A stretch of DNA of 64,000 nucleotides, from NCBI GenBank assembly GCA_002500745.1, contig DLST01000006.1, positions 88,095 through 152,094 of the forward strand, in the 5' to 3' direction. Numbering within the stretch: position 1 is the stretch's first letter; each line of letters opens with the position of its first letter. Below the pieces are notes generated by a model. It saw nothing but the letters and a program-made list of their open reading frames with translations, was not told the origin of the DNA and ran no database searches. Below are positions 25,806 to 34,085 of the stretch, piece by piece. Both the position numbers and the translations under genes were made by a program. This DNA is from Sphingobacterium sp. UBA7855 (lineage in GTDB: Bacteria > Bacteroidota > Bacteroidia > Sphingobacteriales > Sphingobacteriaceae).

Positions 25806-28115
25806 ATGAAAACATATATCAAACATAACCCTTGGCAAATTATCGAAGACACCTTTCGTCCCGAACATAATGAATTTTCGGAAAGTATCTTCGCTATTGG
25901 TAATGGTCGGATGGGGCAGAGGGCTAATTTTGAAGAAGAATTCAGCGGGAAATCGTTACAGGGATCGTACCTAGCGGGTATTTATTATCCTGACAAAACA
26001 CGCGTGGGCTGGTGGAAAAATGGGTATCCCGAATATTTTGCCAAGGTCATCAATTCCATCGATTGGATAGGCCTAAATATTCTAGTAAATGGGCAGGTTC
26101 TCGACCTAAACAAAGTTGCGGTCAAATCTTTTGAACGTCGCCTGGATATGCAAAATGGGGTTTTATACCGCAGTTTTATCGTGGAAATGCCTGATGGCGC
26201 ACAGTTGAAGGTAGAAGCAAGCCGGATGTATCATCTGTTTGCTTCGGAAACAGCTTCATTACAGTACAATATACAGGCACTTTCCGGTCCGATTGCTTTG
26301 GAGGTCCGCTCGCATTTAAATGCTGAAGTTGTCAATCGAGACAGTAACTACGACGAGCAATTTTGGGAAAGCACAGCGCAGGGAAGAGATGGTGAAAATA
26401 CCTTTGTGGCGGCGCGTACCAAGAAAACTGGCTTTGAGGTGTACGCCCTGCTTACAACTACCGTGACAGGATCTACAGCCGTTGTCGAAGTGCAAGATAC
26501 GGTGACAAGTCGAGGCTGTATAGCAGAAATTTATAAGACCGAGCTAACCGAATCTCAAATTTGTAGCGTTGAAAAGCGAGTTTCCATTGTTACATCACAG
26601 AACCATGTGGCGGCAGAGCTAAAAGAGGCTGCTTCGGTCAATTTACAGCAGCTAAATGCACTGAGCTATGAGCAACTAAAGGAGAAACAGGCAACAACTT
26701 GGCAAGCGATCTGGGCAGAAAGTGATATTGAAATTAGTGGTGATGTCGCAGCACAGCAGGCAATACGCTACAATATTTTCCAGCTTAACCAGACTTATAC
26801 CGGCGAAGATGAGCGCCTCAATATTGGTCCTAAAGGTTTTACAGGTGAAAAATATGGGGGTGTCACCTATTGGGATACTGAAGCTTATTGTATTCCTTTT
26901 TACCTCGCAACACAATCTCCAAATATTGCGCGTAACTTGTTGATTTATCGTCATCAGCAATTGGATAAAGCCATCGAAAATGCCGCTAAACTTGGCTTTA
27001 CCAATGGAGCTGCACTTTATCCCATGGTGACGATTAATGGTGAGGAATGCCATAATGAATGGGAAATTACGTTTGAGGAAATTCATCGCAATGGAGCCAT
27101 TGCATTTGCGATCTATAACTATGTCCGTTACACCGGTGATCAGGATTACATCTGGTCGCACGGCTTGGAAGTCTTGGTTGCAATAAGCCGATTCTGGGCA
27201 CAGCGCGTTAATTGGAGCGCTGAGCGCCAGCAATATGTCATGTTGGGGGTGACGGGACCAAACGAGTATGAAAACAACGTAAACAACAACTGGTATACCA
27301 ATCGGATTGCTTCCTGGTGCCTAGAATATACACTGGACTGTTTAAACAAGCTGGCGCAGCTAAACTCCGACATTGCTGACGCATTAAAAACGAAGTTAGC
27401 CATAGGAGCGGAAGAACAGGGAAAATGGCAGCATATTATCGATAACATGTATTATCCTTTTGATGCGCAGCGCGGGGTGTTTCTCCAACAGGATGGTTTC
27501 CTCGACAAAGAGTTAATTCCTGTGGCCGAACTTGATCCGGCTCAACGACCGATCAACCAGCGTTGGAGCTGGGATAGGATTCTACGTTCCTGTTACATCA
27601 AGCAGGCCGACGTGCTGCAGGGCTTTTACTTTCTCGAAGACCAGTTTGATCTTGAGGCCTTAAGGCGACATTATGAATTCTATGAACCGTTTACGGTGCA
27701 TGAAAGCTCGCTTTCTCCTTGCGTCCATGCGATATTGGCTGCTAAGTTGAATAAACCAGAAAAAGCCTATGAATTCTATCTGCGGACCTCGCGTTTGGAT
27801 CTGGATGATTATAATAACGATACCGAAGACGGTTTACATATCACTTCCATGGCCGGTACCTGGATGACAATCGTAGAGGGCTTTGCAGGAATGCGGATTA
27901 AGGGAGGAAAACTGTATTTAAATCCGATGTTACCCAAAGAGTGGGAAGGGTATAAATTCCGTATCTTATTTCGCGGTGCGACCTTGTTGATCGCGGTACG
28001 GTCCGATGGATTTACGATCGAAAATGACAGTGACACTGCGGCCCATATCCAGACGGAGACAGAAGCTTTCATTCTGGCTGCACAAAGCAAAAAGCAGGTG
28101 TTTCAGGTTCGGTAA
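25806..28115 (+). CDS. GH65 maltose phosphorylase
   Basis: 769 residues from the ATG at 25806; the frame is open from a TTG at 25743, but homology begins at NPWQIIEDTFRPEHNEFSES. No signal peptide, so cytoplasmic. Family features: NEFSESIFAIGNGRMGQR, the catalytic-acid block GEECHNEWEITFEEIHRNG (about 412-430), the phosphate-site block VTGPNEYENNVNNNW, and HESSLSPCVHAILA. The CHNEWEITFEE block is characteristic of maltose-specific members. Reaction: maltose plus phosphate to glucose plus beta-glucose-1-phosphate, which feeds the pgmB product. Kojibiose or trehalose phosphorylase is a less likely alternative in this starch context. Confidence 0.9.
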   Translation: MKTYIKHNPWQIIEDTFRPEHNEFSESIFAIGNGRMGQRANFEEEFSGKSLQGSYLAGIYYPDKTRVGWWKNGYPEYFAKVINSIDWIGLNILVNGQVLDLNKVAVKSFERRLDMQNGVLYRSFIVEMPDGAQLKVEASRMYHLFASETASLQYNIQALSGPIALEVRSHLNAEVVNRDSNYDEQFWESTAQGRDGENTFVAARTKKTGFEVYALLTTTVTGSTAVVEVQDTVTSRGCIAEIYKTELTESQICSVEKRVSIVTSQNHVAAELKEAASVNLQQLNALSYEQLKEKQATTWQAIWAESDIEISGDVAAQQAIRYNIFQLNQTYTGEDERLNIGPKGFTGEKYGGVTYWDTEAYCIPFYLATQSPNIARNLLIYRHQQLDKAIENAAKLGFTNGAALYPMVTINGEECHNEWEITFEEIHRNGAIAFAIYNYVRYTGDQDYIWSHGLEVLVAISRFWAQRVNWSAERQQYVMLGVTGPNEYENNVNNNWYTNRIASWCLEYTLDCLNKLAQLNSDIADALKTKLAIGAEEQGKWQHIIDNMYYPFDAQRGVFLQQDGFLDKELIPVAELDPAQRPINQRWSWDRILRSCYIKQADVLQGFYFLEDQFDLEALRRHYEFYEPFTVHESSLSPCVHAILAAKLNKPEKAYEFYLRTSRLDLDDYNNDTEDGLHITSMAGTWMTIVEGFAGMRIKGGKLYLNPMLPKEWEGYKFRILFRGATLLIAVRSDGFTIENDSDTAAHIQTETEAFILAAQSKKQVFQVR

Positions 28116-28117
28116 GC

Positions 28118-28166
28118 CCCTGTTTTCAGCAGCGTAAGAACTGATCTTATGCTGCTGAAAATAGGG
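28118..28166 (+). terminator. Long intercistronic hairpin after the maltose phosphorylase gene
   Basis: A 21-bp stem (28118-28138 with 28146-28166, two G-T pairs) and a 7-nt loop, starting 3 bp after the stop codon. There is no T-tract, so it may act as a partial terminator or as a 3'-end stabiliser between the enzyme genes and the transporter gene. Confidence 0.6.
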
Positions 28167-28215
28167 ATTAAGTGATAATTAAATTGTATTTTGTCTTAAA
28201 TTTTGATAGCCTATT

Positions 28216-29541
28216 ATGGGAAATAAACCTGAATTAAGCATTAGCCAGGTCATCAATATGAGTTTTGGGTTTTTAGGCATACAAATGGGGTTTGCCTTAC
28301 AAAACGGCAATGCTTCCCGTATTCTACAGACATTTGGTGCTGATGTTGAACACCTGTCGCTGTTTTGGCTTGCGGCTCCGATTACGGGGATGATTGTGCA
28401 GCCAATTATCGGGCATTATAGCGATCGAACCTGGAATAAATTGGGGCGTCGTCGGCCTTATATTTTGGTGGGTGCACTGCTGACCACCATAACCCTGTTT
28501 TTGATGCCGAATGCAGCAGTATTTACCACATTGCTAGCACCACTTTGGATAGGAGCAGGACTATTAATGTTTATGGATGCTTCCATCAATGTGACAATGG
28601 AGCCCTTTAGAGCCTTAATTGGCGATAATCTACCGAGCAACCAACGTAGTCTTGGATTCTCCGTACAAACCTTTCTGATCGGTATTGGAGCCGTATTGGG
28701 ATCCTTACTTCCCTTTATACTGACAAAATATTTTCATGTACAGGGAACTTCCGAAGCTGGTCAGGTGCCAAACAATGTGATATATTCTTTTTACTTTGGT
28801 GGTTTTGTACTGCTTCTAACGGTGTTGTGGTCGGTGTTTAAAACGAAGGAATATACGCCACAGGAATTACAATCATTTTCCGATACCCTGGTGGTTGAAC
28901 AGGAGACAGCGCCAAAATTTGGTTTGCGCGCTATTGCCAGCGATATTGGTAAGATGCCATTGATCATGCGCCAACTCGGTTGGGTTCAATTCTTTTCCTG
29001 GTTTGCCCTTTTTATGATGTGGGTATATACAACTCCTGCGATTGCAGATTCGGTTTTTTACCTGCGGGAAGGGAATCGGCAGGATCTTTATATGGAGGCG
29101 GCCAATTGGGTGGGCGTGCTTTTTGGTATTTACAATGGGGTATCGGCTCTATATGCTTTGTTTATTCCGCGGATAGCCAAACAGCTCGGACGTGGAAAAA
29201 CGCATGCGCTCGGCTTGTCTATTGGCGGACTTTCGTTGATTTCATTGTTTTTGATTAAAGATGCTAATCTGCTGATTCTTCCCATGATCGGTATTGGTAT
29301 CGCTTGGGGAAGTATTTTAGCAATGCCGTATGCCATTTTAAGCGATCATTTGCCCGCTGGTAAAATGGGAGTTTATATGGGACTTTTCAATTTCTTCATT
29401 ACGTTGCCTCAGATTGTGTGTGGTTTTTTTGGCGGAATGATTATCAAATATTTTTTTCATAGCCAATCCATTTACGGCTTGTTGTTGGCAGGCATATTTA
29501 TGTTGCTGGCGGCATTCTTTGTTCCAAAGACTAAACGGTAA
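28216..29541 (+). CDS. MFS sugar transporter (GPH/SLC45-like), probable maltose:H+ symporter
   Basis: 441 residues with about 12 membrane segments. The loop 2-3 signature GHYSDRTWNKLGRRRPYILVGA resembles the sucrose/maltose symporters of the SLC45/GPH type. It is the last gene of PUL2 and follows the maltose phosphorylase by 100 bp. It should carry maltose made by the SusA-like enzyme across the inner membrane. Substrate is inferred from the neighbours. Confidence 0.88.
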   Translation: MGNKPELSISQVINMSFGFLGIQMGFALQNGNASRILQTFGADVEHLSLFWLAAPITGMIVQPIIGHYSDRTWNKLGRRRPYILVGALLTTITLFLMPNAAVFTTLLAPLWIGAGLLMFMDASINVTMEPFRALIGDNLPSNQRSLGFSVQTFLIGIGAVLGSLLPFILTKYFHVQGTSEAGQVPNNVIYSFYFGGFVLLLTVLWSVFKTKEYTPQELQSFSDTLVVEQETAPKFGLRAIASDIGKMPLIMRQLGWVQFFSWFALFMMWVYTTPAIADSVFYLREGNRQDLYMEAANWVGVLFGIYNGVSALYALFIPRIAKQLGRGKTHALGLSIGGLSLISLFLIKDANLLILPMIGIGIAWGSILAMPYAILSDHLPAGKMGVYMGLFNFFITLPQIVCGFFGGMIIKYFFHSQSIYGLLLAGIFMLLAAFFVPKTKR

Positions 29542-29548
29542 GGGCTTT

Positions 29549-29588
29549 ATCGTAGACGTAGTAAATAGAGCTTACGTCTACGATTTTC
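29549..29588 (+). terminator. Terminator after the MFS gene
   Basis: A 12-bp perfect stem (29549-29560 with 29573-29584, ATCGTAGACGTA/TACGTCTACGAT), a 12-nt loop and then TTTT. It lies between convergent genes and may serve both directions. Confidence 0.75.
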
Positions 29589-29764
29589 TGCACATTTGGC
29601 CCAGCTCTTACAGTTGGATTTTCATCATCCCCTTAAGTATACTAATTTGCTTTAGTTAGCACGACTCGCTTTTACACAGCGGGATAATTTCGTTCGATTT
29701 ACTAAAACTTGTGCGTATCAATTGCTGAAAAATGCACCATCATTTGCTGAACAAGTGTGCATTA

Positions 29765-32700
29765 CTAACTGTTTTCAATAATATAGCTGCTCGGCGACAT
29801 GCCATAATGCTTATTGAAGTCCCTGGAAAAATTGGATTGCACGGTGTAACCTACCATCGTTGATACTTGGGTAATGTTGTATTCTTTCTGGGTAAGCAGT
29901 TCTGCCGCTTTTTTTAATCGTGAAATATTGATCAATTCATTGGGCGTTAGGTCGGATAGCCCTTTAATTTTACGGTAAAGGGTTGGGCGGCTCATATGCA
30001 TGAGTTTGGCAAGTCCATCCACATTGAGGTCTATCACTGAAATATTTTCATAAATTACAGTATTGAGCTGGCTGATAAAGTCTTTGTCGGGTGCCGATAC
30101 ATTGATATCCATCAAGGTAGATCCGGAATAATTGGTCAAATAATTCTGGATAATCTTGCGGTTCTTGAGGATATTACGTATTTGTACCATGAGGAATTCG
30201 AGCGAGAAGGGTTTTTCTATGTAGGCATCAGCGCCATTTTTTAACCCTTGAATCTTTGCATCAAGCGCATTTTTTGCAGTCAAAAAAATCACGGGAATGT
30301 GACTGTACAGGATGTCGGTTTTAATGCGTCTGCATAGTGCAAGTCCATCCATGATCGGCATCATAATATCAGTCAGGACGAGTTGCACGTTCTCTTGGTC
30401 TAAAATTTCGAGCGCTTCAGCGCCATTACCAGCGCGTAAAATTGTGTAACTTGATTTTAATTCTTTATTGAGGTAGGCCAATATTTCTTTATTATCCTCG
30501 ACGAGCAGAATCACCGGCTTTTCTTCCTCCTGTTCATCTGATTTATCATTCAATACATGATCGTCGTTATCTTCCTGAAAAGATTTGATGTCGAGCGATT
30601 GTTCTTGAAAAATTGGGATCGATAGCAGGAATATATTGCGGTTTTCCTCCAGATGTACAAGGGATAAGTTTCCTTGGTGCAATTCGACCAAGGAGCGAGA
30701 TAAAGGAAGGCCAATTCCTGTTCCGGTATCTTTGTCGGATTCGTTTAGTCGATAAAAAGGCTCAAAAATTTTTTCTTTTTTCTCAAAGGGTATAAGCAGA
30801 CCATCATTTTGAAATTCAATATTGAACATAATGTCATCGCTATTGAATGGAAGCAGTTTGACGTAGACTTCGTGCTCTGCATATTTTATTGCATTGTGGA
30901 TGAGGTTTGTAAAAACTTTTCGAAGGGCCTCTTCATCTACGTAGGCTGTAAGACTGATACGTGGAAGACTTAGGTCGTAACGCAAATGTTTGTCTTTGGC
31001 GAGGTAATTGAAATCGTGAAATACCTCGGCCAAAAGGGTATTGATATCGGTTTTTGTAAAGATAAGGCTCATATTGTTTGTTTCTGCTTTTCTAAAATCC
31101 AGTAACTGATTGGTGAGGCGAATTAATCGCGTTGTATTTTTTTCGATCAGAGCAAGGTCCTGAGCCGTTTCCTGATCGGTGAATTTTTGATTATTTATTA
31201 TTTTCTCCAGGGGCATTTTGATTAAGGTGAGCGGGGTACGAATCTCATGAGCGAGGTTGGTAAAAAACTCCAACTTGAGCGTGTATATTTCCTGCTCTTT
31301 TTTCCGTTCGAAACTATCCATCTTTTGCGCATTATTAGCCTTTAAAAGCAGTAGATAATAGCGTAAACCGAGCAGGGTAATTGTTCCGAAAGTTAGAAAA
31401 TAGAGCACATATGCCCCGCGAGACAACCACCAGGGTGGCGAAACAACGATGCGTAGTTTTTTTTCCGCGGGATTCCAAACCCTATTATTGTTTGCACCTT
31501 TGAACTTAAACGTATAAGTGCCCGGAGGAAGTTTATTGTAATAGATTTTTTGATTGCCTGTAATATCGGTCCAGTCTTTATCGTAACCTTCCATAGTATA
31601 CCGATAGGCATTACTTTTTGGTGAAACAAAACTTAACGCTGCAATATTAAAGCTAATATTGGATCTATCGTAGGTCAGCTGGATTTCTTTTGCTGTGGAT
31701 ATGGATTCTTTTAGTATCCCATTTTCACGTACAGCTATGTTTGCGTTGTTGATTTGGATGCCACTAATGAATATCGGGGGGACAAAGTTATTCTTAATGG
31801 ATTTTGTAGGGTTGAAACTTACCATTCCTTTAATAGTTCCGAAATATAAAGTCCCGTCATTATCCTTAAAAGCTGAATTATAATTAAATTGATCCGCTGG
31901 AAGTCCATCTCTGGACGTATAAATGATCCTACGGGGGAGCCCTTCATCCAATCTGACCAGACCACCGCCAGTAGAAATCCAAATGCTTTTGTTGTCATCT
32001 TCCAGCACCTTGAATACTTGATTGGAAGGTAATCCCGATTCGGTCAGATAATTTTTAAATTGACCATCACGACGGTATTTTGAAAGGCCGCTTTCGGTAC
32101 AAAACCATAAGTTTTTTTTGCTGTCTTCAAATAGGCCATTGACATAATTATTGACGAGTGTATTTTTTTTGCCTTGTTCAGACCGTAACTGCTGAATTTT
32201 TCCCGAACTGCGGTTATAGCTATAGACACCACTTCCATAGGTGTTGATCCAGAGTATACCCCCTTCGTCTTCATAAACACCTTGTATCCAAGCAGTAATG
32301 GGAAGAAGGTCAAAACGGTCACGCGCTTTATTGTAGACATATAAAGCGCGATCGGTCCCTACAAATAGGTGGTTGTCTCGGGACTTATAGAGGCAAACGG
32401 CAAAGCTGCTTTGTAATGGTCCCTCACCAATACGGTCGTAATGCTTTTTTAATTTTCCTGTTCTTACGTCCAGAATGTCAATACCATGAGTGGTAGAACC
32501 TACCCAAAGATCGTTGTCGACGGTGGCCAACCCATGAACGTTATTATGTGTAATACTTCCCTGTTTGCCATTGGCAGCGAAGTGCTGAATCTGGTTTGTT
32601 TGCCCATCTATTTTATTTAGACCGCCATCTTCTGTTCCTATCCAGAAATTTCCATGACGATCTTTGGTGATATCGTGCACGATATTGCCTGATAGGTCGG

Positions 32701-33718
32701 ATGTTCCAAATCCGGACAAATACTTTTTGAAATTATTGAATTGGTTGCTGTACTGGTTAAAACCACCAAAATATGTCCCAAACCAAATATTGCCTTCCCG
32801 ATCGCGATAGAAATTTAAGACTGCATTGTCCGATATCGCAAATGGGTTGAGCAGATCTTTTTTAATGTGGTGGATCTGTCCTGTGTAAATATCATAGGTA
32901 TATATTCCAGTTTCTGTTCCGATCCAATATACGGATGCTGTCTGTTGAATAATGCAGTTTGCCTGGATAACTTTGTCAGGGTAATGGTTTGAAAATAAGT
33001 TTTTCAATGTCCCATTTTTGAAATCAAACAGATAGGCCGAATTGATTGTCCCAATCATCAGCAGCGAATCGTTGATTGCATAGACGGTTTTGGTATTTGC
33101 TAGCGCTCGTCGATCAATCTTTTTGAGATTGACATGGACAAATTTATTGGTGCTAAGCTGATATCTTTGTATCATACTGTTATCGTCTGCGATCCACAAT
33201 CCACCCCTCGTACTGCTGGTGATTGCTACCAGCGAAGTTTTGTTATGGTCAAATGTCGAAATTTCTTTTGTCGCGGAATTATAACGATAAAGTTTGCCAT
33301 TGGAAAGTAACCAGATAAATCCCGCATATTCGTGTAGGGCATTTACTTCGCCGATTGGAATACGCTTAAAAGGTTTGAAATTCTCTTTTATGGGATCGTA
33401 GCAGTAAGTGCCGCGAGTCGTTCCCACCCACAGGACACCTTTACTGTCGGTGAGCATGCTCAAGATAGAGGAGCTTCCAAGACTTGTCGAATCTGAAGCA
33501 TTGTGTCTAAATATCTTAAATTGATTACCATCGAAACGATTGAGGCCATTTCTAGTGCCGAGCCAGAGAAAGCCATGAATATCCTGTGTAATACATTTGA
33601 CGGAACTATTTGAGAGGCCTTCGTTGGTTTGATAATTTTTAAAATAGATGGATTGTGCCCGCCCATAGATACATGTTAGGAAGGTGTATAAAATTAATAT
33701 GGTGGTTATTCTTTTCAA
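29765..33718 (-). CDS. Hybrid two-component system (HTCS) sensor-regulator of PUL3
   Basis: 1317 residues, one-protein signalling system. Signal sequence to about 22; periplasmic two-component propeller repeats (about 24-690, many LWVGT/IWFGT-type repeats); Y_Y_Y domain (about 690-765); membrane segment about 770-795; histidine kinase with FFTNLAHEIRTPL (His824) and ATPase domain with FEPFYRL and GTGIGLPLS; receiver domain with LVLTDIMMP (Asp1117); C-terminal AraC-type DNA-binding domain (about 1215-1315). The start codon is TTG at 33718; no in-frame ATG lies near the signal sequence. It is divergent from the susC of PUL3, which it probably activates on binding an oligosaccharide in the periplasm. 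Confidence 0.95.
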   Translation of the reverse strand: MKRITTILILYTFLTCIYGRAQSIYFKNYQTNEGLSNSSVKCITQDIHGFLWLGTRNGLNRFDGNQFKIFRHNASDSTSLGSSSILSMLTDSKGVLWVGTTRGTYCYDPIKENFKPFKRIPIGEVNALHEYAGFIWLLSNGKLYRYNSATKEISTFDHNKTSLVAITSSTRGGLWIADDNSMIQRYQLSTNKFVHVNLKKIDRRALANTKTVYAINDSLLMIGTINSAYLFDFKNGTLKNLFSNHYPDKVIQANCIIQQTASVYWIGTETGIYTYDIYTGQIHHIKKDLLNPFAISDNAVLNFYRDREGNIWFGTYFGGFNQYSNQFNNFKKYLSGFGTSDLSGNIVHDITKDRHGNFWIGTEDGGLNKIDGQTNQIQHFAANGKQGSITHNNVHGLATVDNDLWVGSTTHGIDILDVRTGKLKKHYDRIGEGPLQSSFAVCLYKSRDNHLFVGTDRALYVYNKARDRFDLLPITAWIQGVYEDEGGILWINTYGSGVYSYNRSSGKIQQLRSEQGKKNTLVNNYVNGLFEDSKKNLWFCTESGLSKYRRDGQFKNYLTESGLPSNQVFKVLEDDNKSIWISTGGGLVRLDEGLPRRIIYTSRDGLPADQFNYNSAFKDNDGTLYFGTIKGMVSFNPTKSIKNNFVPPIFISGIQINNANIAVRENGILKESISTAKEIQLTYDRSNISFNIAALSFVSPKSNAYRYTMEGYDKDWTDITGNQKIYYNKLPPGTYTFKFKGANNNRVWNPAEKKLRIVVSPPWWLSRGAYVLYFLTFGTITLLGLRYYLLLLKANNAQKMDSFERKKEQEIYTLKLEFFTNLAHEIRTPLTLIKMPLEKIINNQKFTDQETAQDLALIEKNTTRLIRLTNQLLDFRKAETNNMSLIFTKTDINTLLAEVFHDFNYLAKDKHLRYDLSLPRISLTAYVDEEALRKVFTNLIHNAIKYAEHEVYVKLLPFNSDDIMFNIEFQNDGLLIPFEKKEKIFEPFYRLNESDKDTGTGIGLPLSRSLVELHQGNLSLVHLEENRNIFLLSIPIFQEQSLDIKSFQEDNDDHVLNDKSDEQEEEKPVILLVEDNKEILAYLNKELKSSYTILRAGNGAEALEILDQENVQLVLTDIMMPIMDGLALCRRIKTDILYSHIPVIFLTAKNALDAKIQGLKNGADAYIEKPFSLEFLMVQIRNILKNRKIIQNYLTNYSGSTLMDINVSAPDKDFISQLNTVIYENISVIDLNVDGLAKLMHMSRPTLYRKIKGLSDLTPNELINISRLKKAAELLTQKEYNITQVSTMVGYTVQSNFSRDFNKHYGMSPSSYIIENS

Positions 33719-34085
33719 AATTGATTACGTTCAACTAAAAATAGTCAATTAAAAACACAATAAAGCATTTTACTGATACGCTTTGATATAAATTTGAGAC
33801 GCTGTGATTGGACGAGCTACTGAGATTTGTGCATTTTTATATCAAGATAATAACCAGATATAAACGTATGTTGTGCCGAAGAATTATGACAGGTAGAGCC
33901 TGTGCCCCTACGCGAACCACTATTTCTACGATTTTGCCTTATAGACTCGCCGATGCAACAGTTAGCCAATTAAATGTTCATTTCCGATGAGCTTTAAAAT
34001 CTATCAATAACATTAAATCACTTAATATGAGCTGTGTATCATATATGCACAATATGAATCAATTAAACCACTAATTAAAAAGCGT
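33719..34085. other. Divergent control region between HTCS gene and PUL3 susC
   Basis: 367 bases, AT-rich, without a convincing gene. It should hold both promoters and the HTCS binding site, but I could not identify a clear repeat or consensus box. Confidence 0.4.
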
